Below are positions 35,156 to 43,775 of a stretch of 64,000 bases of DNA, in pieces. Every line of letters begins with the position of its first letter. The first letter of the stretch is position 1. Made by a program: the position numbers and the translations under genes. The notes under the pieces are model-generated. The model searched no databases. It saw nothing but the letters and a program-made list of their open reading frames with translations, and had not been told where the DNA came from. Source of the stretch: Erythrobacter sp. (GTDB lineage Bacteria > Pseudomonadota > Alphaproteobacteria > Sphingomonadales > Sphingomonadaceae). The stretch covers positions 434,001-498,000 of the forward strand of contig NZ_JASJAP010000001.1 in the NCBI RefSeq assembly GCF_030066995.1, given 5' to 3'.

Positions 35156-36664
35156 ATGCGGAAATCGGTTGGTGTTCTGTGTTCGCTGGCGCTGTTGGCT
35201 CCGGGATTTGGAAGCGCTTCGTTTGCGCAAGACGCGCCGCCCGAACCCGCTCCGCGCGAGGGATATTGCCGCCTGCCCGCCGCGCTTCCGGATCTTGGGC
35301 CCGAGACCGAAAACCAGAAGGGTCAAGAGCGCCCGACACGCGCGAGGCGCGGGGCGGAGGTGGACAGCGCTGTGATGGCGTCGCCTCCACCGCCTCCCGC
35401 CGCCATGGCAGAGAGCGCATCGGACGGAGATAGTGTCGTGGTAACCGCCTCTCGGATCGGGGGCGACAGCGCATCTGACGAAAGCCTTTCACCCAGCGTG
35501 GACTCACCGGTGGCAGGCATCATCCGCCCGCCCATGCCACCCAGGCCGCCCGGACCCACGCCGCAATCGGGCCTTCTCACAGCGGGCGAGCACGATGATC
35601 TTCTCAATCCCGAACTCTACGCCGACTATGTTCGCAAGAGCAATGTCGGGCAGGAAGTGCGCGATTTGCCGCGCGTCGACACAAGCCGCATGCTCACTGT
35701 CGAAGTGCGCGACGCGAAGGGGCAGGCGATGCCCTTCGAGGCGGTGGAACTGCGCTGCGCGGATGGCAATTCGCTCAAGTTTGAGACCGTGGCTGACGGC
35801 AGGGTCGTGTTCTTTCCCGAACATGATCGATTGAGCGAGGATGTCTGGATCAGAGCGGGCTCCAGCCGGTGGCGAAAGGTGCGGGTTTCACAGGAACCGG
35901 GCAGCCAGACGATCACGATTACCCACAAGGCTCCCACCCGCGCGGTGACCAGGCTTGATCTGGCGCTTGTCGTCGATGTGACCGGCTCGATGTCCGATGA
36001 GCTCAGCTATCTTCAGGCCGAGCTGGCCAGCATCGTCGATGACCTGAAAGACCGGCACAAGGATCTCGATATTCAAATCGGTTTCACGTTCTACCGCGAT
36101 CAGGGCGATGCGTTTGTGACCCGCACCTTCGGGTTCGGATCGGACATCATCGGCGCGCAAAAGCACCTCGCCGCGCAGCGCGCGCAGGGTGGGGGCGATT
36201 ACCCCGAGGCGATGCAGGAGGCGCTCATTCGCGCGGCCGGTCAGGAATGGCGCGAGAATGCGGTGAAGACGCTGCTTCTGGTGGCGGACGCCCCGCCGCA
36301 CAATCACGATATTGCGATGACCTGGCGCGCGGCGGAGCACCTGCGTCAACATCGGGTCCATATCGTGCCCGTGGGCGCATCGGGCGTTGCCGACACCGCC
36401 GAATATGTGATGCGCGCGATGGCGGCGATGACCCAGTCGCGCTACACTTTCCTCACGGAAGACAGCGGGATCGGCAATCCCAAAGCGCCTCCTGCGATCG
36501 ATTGCTATCTCGTCACCCGGCTCGACCAGCTTCTGCGGCGAGTGATCGATAGCCAGATTTCCGGACGCCGGATCGAACCGGAAAAGGACGAGGTAATCCG
36601 CAGCGTGGGCCAATACGACGCCGGACGCTGCATCCTGCCACCGGACTTTGGTCAAGAGGCCTGA
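35156..36664 (+). CDS. exported VWA-domain protein with a TonB-plug-like VVVTASR motif
   Basis: About 502 residues from ATG 35156, with a signal peptide (MRKSVGVLCSLALLAPGFGS, cleavage near SASFAQ) and a Pro/Ser-rich linker that includes DGDSVVVTASRIGGDS, a string normally seen before TonB-dependent receptor plugs. After a beta domain (RMLTVEVRDAKGQAMPFEAV), a VWA domain begins LDLALVVDVTGSMSDELSYL; its MIDAS motif is D-V-T-G-S, with later acidic contacts in the metal site. The likely role is periplasmic metal-dependent protein binding. Partner unknown. A short membrane protein follows 30 bp downstream. Confidence 0.8.
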   Translation: MRKSVGVLCSLALLAPGFGSASFAQDAPPEPAPREGYCRLPAALPDLGPETENQKGQERPTRARRGAEVDSAVMASPPPPPAAMAESASDGDSVVVTASRIGGDSASDESLSPSVDSPVAGIIRPPMPPRPPGPTPQSGLLTAGEHDDLLNPELYADYVRKSNVGQEVRDLPRVDTSRMLTVEVRDAKGQAMPFEAVELRCADGNSLKFETVADGRVVFFPEHDRLSEDVWIRAGSSRWRKVRVSQEPGSQTITITHKAPTRAVTRLDLALVVDVTGSMSDELSYLQAELASIVDDLKDRHKDLDIQIGFTFYRDQGDAFVTRTFGFGSDIIGAQKHLAAQRAQGGGDYPEAMQEALIRAAGQEWRENAVKTLLLVADAPPHNHDIAMTWRAAEHLRQHRVHIVPVGASGVADTAEYVMRAMAAMTQSRYTFLTEDSGIGNPKAPPAIDCYLVTRLDQLLRRVIDSQISGRRIEPEKDEVIRSVGQYDAGRCILPPDFGQEA

Positions 36665-36693
36665 TCGCTGACTGAGCAGGAGTAATCGAGGCG

Positions 36694-37002
36694 ATGTCCG
36701 TACTCTGGTCAAAGCGCAGCGTAAGCGAGCGGTGCGTGGCCGCAATGGTAGTGTTTCAGCTTGCCTTTTGGTTGGCGGTGATCTGCGTTCCAGGCGCACC
36801 TATGGACAGTCTCGGAACCTTCGCCATCACTGTCATCGCCATACTTGTGCAGGTCTTGCTTGTGTTCTTTGCCGCCGTGTCGGCTATCGCCATGCTGTTT
36901 TGGGGCGGGGCCGAATTCAAGCCACTCTGGCGCCGCCTGATCGACAAATTCCTGCCCGCTGCGACACTGATCGGGGCTTACATTCTGCTACAAGCGCTTT
37001 AG
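36694..37002 (+). CDS. hypothetical small membrane protein
   Basis: 102 residues with three hydrophobic segments: CVAAMVVFQLAFWLAVICVP, FAITVIAILVQVLLVFFAAV (running on to SAIAMLFW) and KFLPAATLIGAYILLQAL. No motif is recognised. It follows the VWA protein closely on the same strand and has CGAGG before the ATG, so it may belong to that transcript. Then topA starts 79 bp later. Confidence 0.65.
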   Translation: MSVLWSKRSVSERCVAAMVVFQLAFWLAVICVPGAPMDSLGTFAITVIAILVQVLLVFFAAVSAIAMLFWGGAEFKPLWRRLIDKFLPAATLIGAYILLQAL

Positions 37003-37080
37003 ATGGCCCTCTTGACGCGGCGAGGAAACCCCCGCCACCCTCGCGCGTACGCACACGTGTAAGGACCCCGCAGACCCACC

Positions 37081-39651
37081 ATGCAGCTTGTCATCGTTGA
37101 ATCGCCGGCCAAGGCGAAGACCATCGAGAAGTATCTGGGCAAGGACTACAAGGTTCTCGCCTCTTACGGTCACGTCCGCGATCTGCCGCCCAAGGACGGC
37201 AGCGTTCGGCCCGACGAAGACTTCGCGATGGACTGGGAGGTCTATTCCGACAAGCGTAACCGCGAACAGGTCAAAGCCATCGCCGACGCGGCCAAGGGGG
37301 CGGACAGGCTGGTTCTCGCCACGGACCCCGACCGCGAAGGCGAGGCGATCAGCTGGCACGTGCTCGACCTTTTGAAGAAGCGGCGCGCTCTGCCCGCCGA
37401 GGTTGAGCGGGTTACCTTCAACGCGATCACGAAGACGGCGGTGACCGAGGCGATGAAAAGCCCGCGCAATCTCGATCAGGATCTGATCGATGCGTATCTG
37501 GGCCGCCGCGCGCTTGACTATCTGTTTGGCTTTACGCTCTCACCGGTGCTCTGGCGCAAACTGCCGGGCGCCAAGTCTGCGGGCCGCGTGCAATCGGTGG
37601 CGCTGCGCCTGATCGTCGAGCGCGAGCGCGAGATCGAAGCGTTCAAGCCAGACGAATACTGGTCGGTCCTTGCGCATCTGGAGCACGATTCGACACAGTT
37701 CGACGCGCGTCTCGTCAGGTACAAGGGCGAAAAGCTCGACAAACTCAGCCTTGGCCACGAAGGCATCGCGATGGAAGCCAAGACCGCGGTCGAAGCCGCG
37801 CGCTTCACAGTCGAGGAGGTCGAGAAGAAGCCTCTCAAACGCAACCCGGCGCCTCCCTTCACGACCTCGACCATGCAGCAGGAGGCCGCACGTAAACTCG
37901 GCTTTTCCGCGAGCCAGACAATGAGCACCGCGCAGCGCCTCTACGAAGCGGGCGCGATCACCTACATGCGGACCGACGGCGTGCAGATGGACAATTCCGC
38001 TATCGCGGCGTGCCGCCAGGCGATCGGCGAGCGTTACGACGCGAGCTACTGCCCCGAAAAACCGCGCTACTACGCCACCAAGGCCAAGAATGCGCAAGAA
38101 GCGCACGAGGCAATCCGGCCGACGGACTTTTCGAAAGACCGCTTTGGGAGCGGGGATGAGGCGAAGCTCTATTCGCTCATCTGGAAGCGCGCCATGGCGA
38201 GCCAGATGTCGACCGCTCAGCTTGAGCGCACCACGGTGACGCTGCGCGATGCGACCGGCCAGCACGAACTGCGCGCGACGGGGCAAGTGGTCGTCTTTCC
38301 CGGCTATTTCGCGGTCTATCAGGAAGGCATCGACGACAAGGAAGAGGATGAGGACGGCCTGCTTCCCTTCCTCAAGAGCGGCGACATGCCCGCCAAGACC
38401 GGCGTCGAGGCGACCCAGCACTTCACCCAGCCACCGCCCCGCTTCTCCGAAGCCTCGCTGGTCAAGCGGCTCGAGGAGCTCGGCATCGGGCGGCCTTCGA
38501 CCTACGCCTCGACCATTCAGACGCTGCGCGACCGCGCCTATGTGCGCGTGGAGAGCAAGCGCTTTTTTGCCGAGGAGAGCGGGCGGCTGCTGACCTCTTT
38601 CCTTGAACGGTTCTTCCCGAACTACGTCGCCTACGATTTCACCGCTGAACTGGAAGACGAGCTCGACATCGTTTCGGACGGGCGCGAAAACTACAAGGAT
38701 TTGCTCGGAAAGTTTTGGCGCGATTTCAAACCGAAAACCGAAGAGGTGATGGAAAAGCTGCCCTCGGAGGTGACCGAGGTTCTTGACGAATATCTCTCCG
38801 ATTACCTGTTTCCGCCGCGCGCGGACGGCAAGGATCCGCGCCATTGCCCGCTGTGTGAGCAGGAAGGGCGCGAGGGTGGTCGTCTCTCATTAAGAGGCGG
38901 GCGGTTTGGTGCGTTCGTCGCATGCCGCAACTACCCCGAGTGCAAATACACCCGCCGCTTCGCTCAGCCGGGTGCCGATGGCTCGGACCCGGCCGAAGAC
39001 GGCCTGATGGGAACCCACCCCGAAACCGGCGCGCAGATCCATCGCAAGTCCGGTCGCTTTGGCCCCTATGTCGAAATGGAAGTCGAGGACGCGAAGAAGC
39101 GGGCCTCGATCCCGAAGGACCTCGACGATTTCGATCTCGACTGGGCGGTGAAGTTGCTCGACCTGCCCCGCATCATCGGCGCGCATCCGGAGACGGGCAA
39201 GGAAATCGAAGCCGCGATTGGTCGCTACGGTCCTTACCTTCGCCACGATGGCAAATACGCCAAGCTGTCGCACACACGCGAGGTGTTCGAGACCGGTATG
39301 AACCAGGCGGTCGTGCTCCTCGCGGAGGCGGCTAACCGCAAGGGTGGAGGGCGGCAGAAGGCCGAGCCGATAAAGACCTTGGGCGAACACCCGACAAGCG
39401 GCGGGGAGATCAGGGTAATGCCCGGGCGCTACGGCCCCTACGTTACCGATGGAACCACCAACGCCACTATCCCCAAGGAGGTGAAGCCGGAGGATGTAAC
39501 CGCTGAACAGGCGGTGGCGCTGATTGACGAACGCGCGGCCAAGGGCCCGGCCAAGAAGAAGCGCAAGAAGGCGCCCGCCAAGAAGAAGGCTGCGGCCAAA
39601 AAGCCGGCATCGAGAAAATCGCCGGCGAAAAAGAAGGTCTCCGCAAAATAG
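37081..39651 (+). CDS. topA: DNA topoisomerase I
   Basis: 856 residues. The Toprim domain opens MQLVIVESPAKAKTIEKYLG and has the acidic DPDREGEAISWH; domain II/IV includes LDYLFGFTLSPVLWRKLPGA. The active-site Tyr is in EAGAITYMRTDGVQMDNS. A zinc-finger unit follows (CPLCEQEG with CRNYPECKY), then several beta repeats each opening G-x-H-P-E-T or G-x-H-P-x-S, and a Lys-rich tail (AKKKRKKAPAKKKAAAKKPA). It relaxes negative supercoils. Lys-rich tails of this kind are usual in alphaproteobacterial TopA. The length is typical. Confidence 0.96.
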   Translation: MQLVIVESPAKAKTIEKYLGKDYKVLASYGHVRDLPPKDGSVRPDEDFAMDWEVYSDKRNREQVKAIADAAKGADRLVLATDPDREGEAISWHVLDLLKKRRALPAEVERVTFNAITKTAVTEAMKSPRNLDQDLIDAYLGRRALDYLFGFTLSPVLWRKLPGAKSAGRVQSVALRLIVEREREIEAFKPDEYWSVLAHLEHDSTQFDARLVRYKGEKLDKLSLGHEGIAMEAKTAVEAARFTVEEVEKKPLKRNPAPPFTTSTMQQEAARKLGFSASQTMSTAQRLYEAGAITYMRTDGVQMDNSAIAACRQAIGERYDASYCPEKPRYYATKAKNAQEAHEAIRPTDFSKDRFGSGDEAKLYSLIWKRAMASQMSTAQLERTTVTLRDATGQHELRATGQVVVFPGYFAVYQEGIDDKEEDEDGLLPFLKSGDMPAKTGVEATQHFTQPPPRFSEASLVKRLEELGIGRPSTYASTIQTLRDRAYVRVESKRFFAEESGRLLTSFLERFFPNYVAYDFTAELEDELDIVSDGRENYKDLLGKFWRDFKPKTEEVMEKLPSEVTEVLDEYLSDYLFPPRADGKDPRHCPLCEQEGREGGRLSLRGGRFGAFVACRNYPECKYTRRFAQPGADGSDPAEDGLMGTHPETGAQIHRKSGRFGPYVEMEVEDAKKRASIPKDLDDFDLDWAVKLLDLPRIIGAHPETGKEIEAAIGRYGPYLRHDGKYAKLSHTREVFETGMNQAVVLLAEAANRKGGGRQKAEPIKTLGEHPTSGGEIRVMPGRYGPYVTDGTTNATIPKEVKPEDVTAEQAVALIDERAAKGPAKKKRKKAPAKKKAAAKKPASRKSPAKKKVSAK

Positions 39652-39662
39652 TGTGCGTCCAA

Positions 39663-39685
39663 AAGGGCTGCGATTTCCAGCCCTT
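39663..39685. terminator. terminator-like hairpin after topA
   Basis: AAGGGCTG (39663-39670) pairs exactly with CAGCCCTT (39678-39685) across a 7-nt loop, 12 bp after the topA stop. There is no following T-run, so it could be either a weak intrinsic terminator or a stabilising 3' hairpin. Confidence 0.5.
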
Positions 39686-39795
39686 GGCAAGTCCAGCTAA
39701 CGGCGTGTAACCGCCTATTTACCAACAGCTTAGCCGCGTTGGGAATTCCTTTAGTATTGTCCCTTAGACCCGATCACAGACCAGGGACCCAAGCT

Positions 39796-40128
39796 GTGAT
39801 CGAAATCGAAGTCCAGAACGAGACCCATCAGAGCCAGGCACGGATCCGCTTTGCCGCGGTGCCGCGTATCGGCGAAGGCATTCGCCTGCGCGAGCCCGAC
39901 GGTATGTGGGCGAGCTATGATGTTCTGGACGTCTGGTACCAGAAAGCGGAATTCGGCGATGTCTGGATGCCGTATCTGCATGTCCGGATCACGCCTGGCG
40001 AAATCAAAGGAAACCCGAGCGGCGAGCAAGAGGGCGCTGACCACGCCATCGATGACGCTGGCCTGCTCTACGAAGAGGCGGATGACTTCGCCTCATTGCA
40101 CGGGGAGACGGAGCCATTCAACATCTGA
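39796..40128 (+). CDS. small hypothetical (PilZ-sized) protein
   Basis: 110 residues from GTG 39796 (MIEIEVQNETHQSQARIRFA). A beta-rich start with RIRFAAVPRIGEGIRLREPD and SYDVLDVWYQKAEFGDVWMP is followed by an acidic tail (GADHAIDDAGLLYEEADDFA). It has no PilZ R-x-x-x-R motif, so a PilZ function is not supported. It probably shares a transcript with the CheY-like gene, whose open frame overlaps its stop. Start choice: AGGGA lies about 8 nt before the GTG. Confidence 0.55.
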   Translation: MIEIEVQNETHQSQARIRFAAVPRIGEGIRLREPDGMWASYDVLDVWYQKAEFGDVWMPYLHVRITPGEIKGNPSGEQEGADHAIDDAGLLYEEADDFASLHGETEPFNI

Positions 40129-40346
40129 TCAAACGCCGCAACGGCCCCAAGCCGAGCCCTGAGACCGGGGCGCAACAGGAACCGGGCGCATCCCGAGCGG
40201 AAGCGAAACCATCGCTGGCCGAGCAACTCGGCGAAGAGCCTGAGAACGCGCAGCCGGTTGAAACGCCCGCCGATGTCGAGAAAGCGCTGGGCGCACCGCC
40301 GCGCCCGCAACCGAGTGAGGCTCCCGCAAGCGCGCAGACCGACGCG

Positions 40347-40778
40347 GTGGTGCAGGCCGCCAAGGCCATGCGTGACCGTTTCGACACGGAAACAGCGTCC
40401 TCGGCCCCGACCGCCAAGGTCTGTCTGATCGTCGATGACAGTCGCGTGATGCGTAAAGTGTCCTCCAAGATCGCCAAGTCGCTGGGCTACGTCCCGGTCG
40501 AGGCGCAGGATGGCGAGGAAGCGCTCGCGCGCTGCAAGAAAGCGATGCCCGCTTTGGTGTTGACCGATTGGAACATGCCCGAGATGGACGGGATCGAATT
40601 CGTGCGCCGCCTGCGCGCCATCCCGACGCCGAAAGAGCCCATCGTGGTCTTCTGCACCTCCAACGGCGAGGCGAAAGACATCCACGAAGGGATCGGCGCC
40701 GGGGCCGACGATTACATCGTGAAGCCGTTCGACGAAGGCGCGCTGAGGGCCAAACTGGAGAAGCTGGGGCAGGGGTAG
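40347..40778 (+). CDS. CheY-like response regulator, probably with a longer N-terminus
   Basis: Receiver domain with VCLIVDDSRVMRKVSSKIA, the phosphoacceptor Asp in LVLTDWNMPEMDGIEF and the Lys in DYIVKPFDEGALRAKLEK. No output domain follows. From GTG 40347 it is 143 residues. However, the same frame is open upstream to about 40095 with a Pro/Glu/Ala-rich, GC3-biased string (LIKRRNGPKPSPETGA and onward), so a non-standard start near CTG 40125 or ATT 40116 could add about 75 residues. It follows the small protein gene by overlap in that case. Confidence 0.8.
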   Translation: MVQAAKAMRDRFDTETASSAPTAKVCLIVDDSRVMRKVSSKIAKSLGYVPVEAQDGEEALARCKKAMPALVLTDWNMPEMDGIEFVRRLRAIPTPKEPIVVFCTSNGEAKDIHEGIGAGADDYIVKPFDEGALRAKLEKLGQG

Positions 40779-40806
40779 CGCGCCGTACTCTCCGGCCTCC
40801 CTCAAC

Positions 40807-40904
40807 GTCATCCCAGCGAAGGCTGGGATCCAGGGCGTCGGCTCGCGTTAATTGCAAACCGAACGTGAAACCGCTCTGAATCCCGGATCAAGTCCGGGAT
40901 GACG
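40807..40904. repeat. intergenic palindromic repeat (GTCATCCC family)
   Basis: GTCATCCC (40807-40814) and its complement GGGATGAC (40897-40904) bound a 98-bp element. Inside are hairpins TCCCAGC/GCTGGGA and TCCCGGA/TCCGGGA. The same edge sequence, in the GTCACCCC and GGAATGAC form, recurs at 55262-55345. Such elements are common between sphingomonad genes. Confidence 0.8.
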
Positions 40905-40906
40905 GA

Positions 40907-41197
40907 CTACTTGTTCATCCGCCGATAATGGTCATAGCGCGCTTGGAAGGCTCGATGGTGAGCGTCCCAAGCGGTCCTCGTATCGTACCATCCAATTGCG
41001 GCACCTAGCGCGATCGTTGCAAGTCCCGCCCACCAAAAACCGATTAGCGGGATTAACAGTTCTACGGCGAGCACCGCCAAGAATGCCCCAATTCCGTATT
41101 GGATCGCCGGGCCTTTTGGTGTTTCCATTGGCAGTGGTTTGTCTCGGTCCGCGTCCCTTTTCGCAGGCGCGTATGCTTCCACATCGACCGCGCCCAT
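40907..41197 (-). CDS. hypothetical two-helix membrane protein
   Basis: About 96 residues from ATG 41197 (MGAVDVEAYAPAKRDADRDK). The first 30 residues are charged; two hydrophobic helices follow (AFLAVLAVELLIPLIGFWWA and ATIALGAAIGW), then a basic tail ending YRRMNK. The ATG shares one base with the era stop (TGATG), so the gene is translationally coupled to era. No family recognised. ATG 41209 is a less likely alternative. Confidence 0.65.
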   Translation of the reverse strand: MGAVDVEAYAPAKRDADRDKPLPMETPKGPAIQYGIGAFLAVLAVELLIPLIGFWWAGLATIALGAAIGWYDTRTAWDAHHRAFQARYDHYRRMNK

Positions 41198-42105
41198 CAC
41201 TTCACCCAATCCAGCCCCATTTCCTCGAACACCTCCTTATCCTCGCTCCACCGCTCCAGCACCTTCACATGCAGGAACAGGTGCACTTTCACACCCAGCA
41301 CCTCGGCCAACTCCTTGCGTGCCGCTTCGCCGATGGCCTTGATCTTCTGCCCGCCTTTGCCGAGCACAATCGGTCGCTGCGTTTCGCGCGCAACTACAAT
41401 CTGCTGGTGGATCTCCAGGCTCCCATCAGGGCGGTGCTTGTAAAGCTCGGGCCGCACCGCGGTGTCGTAGGGCAGTTCCTCATGCAGTTGCGCGTAGAGC
41501 TGTTCGCGAGTGATCTCGGCGGCGAGCAGGCGTTCGGAAGCATCGGAAACCTGGTCTTCGGGATACATCCACGGCCCCTCGGGCATCATCTTGGCGAGCG
41601 CTTCCTTCATCTCGGGAACGCCTTCGCCGGTTAGCGCGGAGACGAAGAATATCTCTTCGAAGTCGACGCGCTGCGAAAACTCCTGCGCGAGCGCGAGGAG
41701 CGGCTCCTTCTTGGCCTTATCGACCTTGTTCAACACCAGAATCTTGCGCTCTGGCCGTTTGTCCAGCGCTTCGAGAATGGGTTCCAATTCATGGCGGCGC
41801 TGCTTGATCGGATCGACGATCAGCAGGATCGCGTCCGCGCTCACCGTGCCCTCCCACGCGGCGCTCACCATCGCCCGGTCGAGCCGACGCCTGGGCGCGA
41901 AGATACCGGGCGTGTCGACCAGGATCATCTGCACCGTCGCAAACAAAGCGATGCCCAGCATTCGCGCGCGCGTGGTCTGCGCCTTGGCGCTGGTGATCGC
42001 GACCTTCTGGCCGACGAGCTGGTTTACGAGAGTGGATTTGCCCGCGTTGGGCGCGCCGATGACGGCGACGACGCCGCACCTCTTGGGTACCTCATTTCCA
42101 ATCAC
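41197..42105 (-). CDS. era: ribosome-biogenesis GTPase Era
   Basis: 302 residues. G1 is GAPNAGKSTLVNQLVG, G2 Thr lies in AKAQTTRARMLG, G3 is VDTPGIFAP and G4 is VLNKVDKAKKEP. The C-terminal KH domain has VVARETQRPIVLGKGGQKIK. It binds 16S rRNA 3' end and 30S subunits in the cytoplasm. The stop-start overlap with the rnc gene (4 bp) shows a rnc-era operon, and a small membrane gene is coupled behind it. The first residues MIGNEVPKRCGVVAVIG are normal. Confidence 0.96.
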   Translation of the reverse strand: MIGNEVPKRCGVVAVIGAPNAGKSTLVNQLVGQKVAITSAKAQTTRARMLGIALFATVQMILVDTPGIFAPRRRLDRAMVSAAWEGTVSADAILLIVDPIKQRRHELEPILEALDKRPERKILVLNKVDKAKKEPLLALAQEFSQRVDFEEIFFVSALTGEGVPEMKEALAKMMPEGPWMYPEDQVSDASERLLAAEITREQLYAQLHEELPYDTAVRPELYKHRPDGSLEIHQQIVVARETQRPIVLGKGGQKIKAIGEAARKELAEVLGVKVHLFLHVKVLERWSEDKEVFEEMGLDWVK

Positions 42106-42815
42106 CCGAACTCCTCCATAAAGGCTTCAGCCGCGCGCTTTTCCGCCTCGCCCTTGCTGCTCGCCGTGCCGCGCGCCGCGCCCAGCGACGCGATCGAGAC
42201 CTCGACGGTAAAGCGCATCGCGTGATCCGGCCCGCTGCGATCGATCACCTCATAAGAAGGCATCGCGCGTCGGTTGTGCGCCGCCCATTCCTGAAGCGCG
42301 CTCTTGGGATGCTTGGCCTTGCCCGCATTGCCGATCAGCTCTTCGGCCCACAGGTCGTAGATGACAGCGCGGGCGGCGTCATAGCCGTGCTCAAGGAAGC
42401 ACGCGCCGATAAGCGCTTCCATCACATCGCCGAGAATGTTGTCGCTGTCCGCCCCGCCATCCTCGCGCGCCTGTTTGCCCAAGCGAACGTGATCGGGCAG
42501 GCCGATAGCGCGAGCGATGCGCGCGCACGTCGCGCCGCTGACCAGGGCATTCAGGCGCTGAGACAGCTGGCCCTCGGGCGCGTCGCCCGCGCGGTAGAGC
42601 CAGCTTGCGACCGCAAGGCCCAGAACCCGGTCGCCCAGAAATTCGAGCCGCTGATAGTCGCCCGTGTCCGCGCGCGCGCTCTTTGGCGACACGCTGCCGT
42701 TGAAACTGCCATGGGTGAGGGCGTCGAGCCAGGGCCTTTCATCCACCACGGCAAACCCCTGGCCGGTGAGCCACGCGCGGGTGTCCTCGGGTAGCTGTGC
42801 GGACTGCGAACTCAT
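42102..42815 (-). CDS. rnc: ribonuclease III
   Basis: 237 residues from ATG 42815 (MSSQSAQLPEDTRAWLTGQG). The signature RLEFLGDRVLGLAVASWLY carries the catalytic Glu/Asp, and a second acidic site is in SDNILGDVMEALIGACFLEH. The C-terminal double-stranded-RNA-binding domain has KSALQEWAAHNRRAMPSYEV and ends GEAEKRAAEAFMEEFG. It processes rRNA and dsRNA. The frame is open to 42971 but that extension lies within lepB. Only 13 bp separate it from lepB, so lepB-rnc-era is one operon. Confidence 0.95.
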   Translation of the reverse strand: MSSQSAQLPEDTRAWLTGQGFAVVDERPWLDALTHGSFNGSVSPKSARADTGDYQRLEFLGDRVLGLAVASWLYRAGDAPEGQLSQRLNALVSGATCARIARAIGLPDHVRLGKQAREDGGADSDNILGDVMEALIGACFLEHGYDAARAVIYDLWAEELIGNAGKAKHPKSALQEWAAHNRRAMPSYEVIDRSGPDHAMRFTVEVSIASLGAARGTASSKGEAEKRAAEAFMEEFG

Positions 42816-42828
42816 TCCTCGCCAGCGC

Positions 42829-43722
42829 TCACAAACCCGTGCCGATCCGGTCCCAGCGCGCGGCGGTGAACCATGTCCACGGCTTGATCCACTCCGCGCT
42901 GCCATCGGTCGACCAGACGATGAACTCCGCGCGTCCGACCAGATTGACGATCGGAACCATGCCGACCCCAAGCTGCGCCTCGGCGGGAAAACGGCTGTCA
43001 GCGGACCGGTCGCGGTGATCGCCCATCACGAACACGCTGTCGTCGGGTACGGTGACCGGAGCCATGTTATCCTGCGGGATCATCGCGAAATCGAGCACAC
43101 TTTGCGTGCGACCGTTCGGCAAGGTTTCCCGCGACCGCTCGATCAGGCAGTCGGGCTCACCCGAAAGCCCGCGCTCGCGCCACTCGCCTGACGGGCATCC
43201 ATCGATCGCGGTCAAAGGGATGGCAAAATTGCCTGCCTGTTCTTGCGCAAGGGGCGTGCCGTTTAGCACGACGCGTCCGTTGACCATCCCGATCGTGTCG
43301 CCCGGAAGGCCGATTACACGTTTGATGTAGTCTTCCTGACTTATCGGGTGTTTGAAGACAACAACGTCCCCGCGCTTCGGCGCGCTTGCAAGGATGCGTC
43401 CCGGGATAAGCGGCGCGTTGAAGGGCAGGGAATAGCGTGAGTAGCCGTAGGGCCATTTGCTCGCGATGAAGTAGTCGCCCTGCCACAGCTTTGGCAGCAT
43501 GCTGTCGGACGGGATCGAGAAGGGCGAAAAGATGAAACTGCGCAATATCAGGACGGCAAGGACCAGTTTTACCAGAAACCAGGCGAAGCCCAGAAGGCTG
43601 TCGGGTTTCTGGACATCAGAGCCGGGAGCGGTGGTGGCTGATGCGGAGGATCCGTTCCACGCTCCGGCTGCATCATTCGTCGCTGACCGGGACATTGGAT
43701 CAGTTTGGGGCTTAACATCCAT
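42829..43722 (-). CDS. lepB: signal peptidase I
   Basis: 297 residues from ATG 43722 (MDVKPQTDPMSRS; AAGGGTG about 7 nt upstream; the frame is open to 43752). One transmembrane segment (FAWFLVKLVLAVLILRSFIF) is followed by the catalytic Ser in PSDSMLPKLWQGDY and the catalytic Lys in EDYIKRVIGLPGDTIG. The third conserved box reads GDHRDRSADSR, with His where GDNR is usual. It cleaves Sec and Tat signal peptides on the outer face of the membrane. Divergent from pgi (53-bp gap). Confidence 0.93.
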   Translation of the reverse strand: MDVKPQTDPMSRSATNDAAGAWNGSSASATTAPGSDVQKPDSLLGFAWFLVKLVLAVLILRSFIFSPFSIPSDSMLPKLWQGDYFIASKWPYGYSRYSLPFNAPLIPGRILASAPKRGDVVVFKHPISQEDYIKRVIGLPGDTIGMVNGRVVLNGTPLAQEQAGNFAIPLTAIDGCPSGEWRERGLSGEPDCLIERSRETLPNGRTQSVLDFAMIPQDNMAPVTVPDDSVFVMGDHRDRSADSRFPAEAQLGVGMVPIVNLVGRAEFIVWSTDGSAEWIKPWTWFTAARWDRIGTGL

Positions 43723-43775
43723 CGAGTGCACCCTTACGCGCGCATTGATCATCGCGCAAAGGGGATTGCGGCTTC

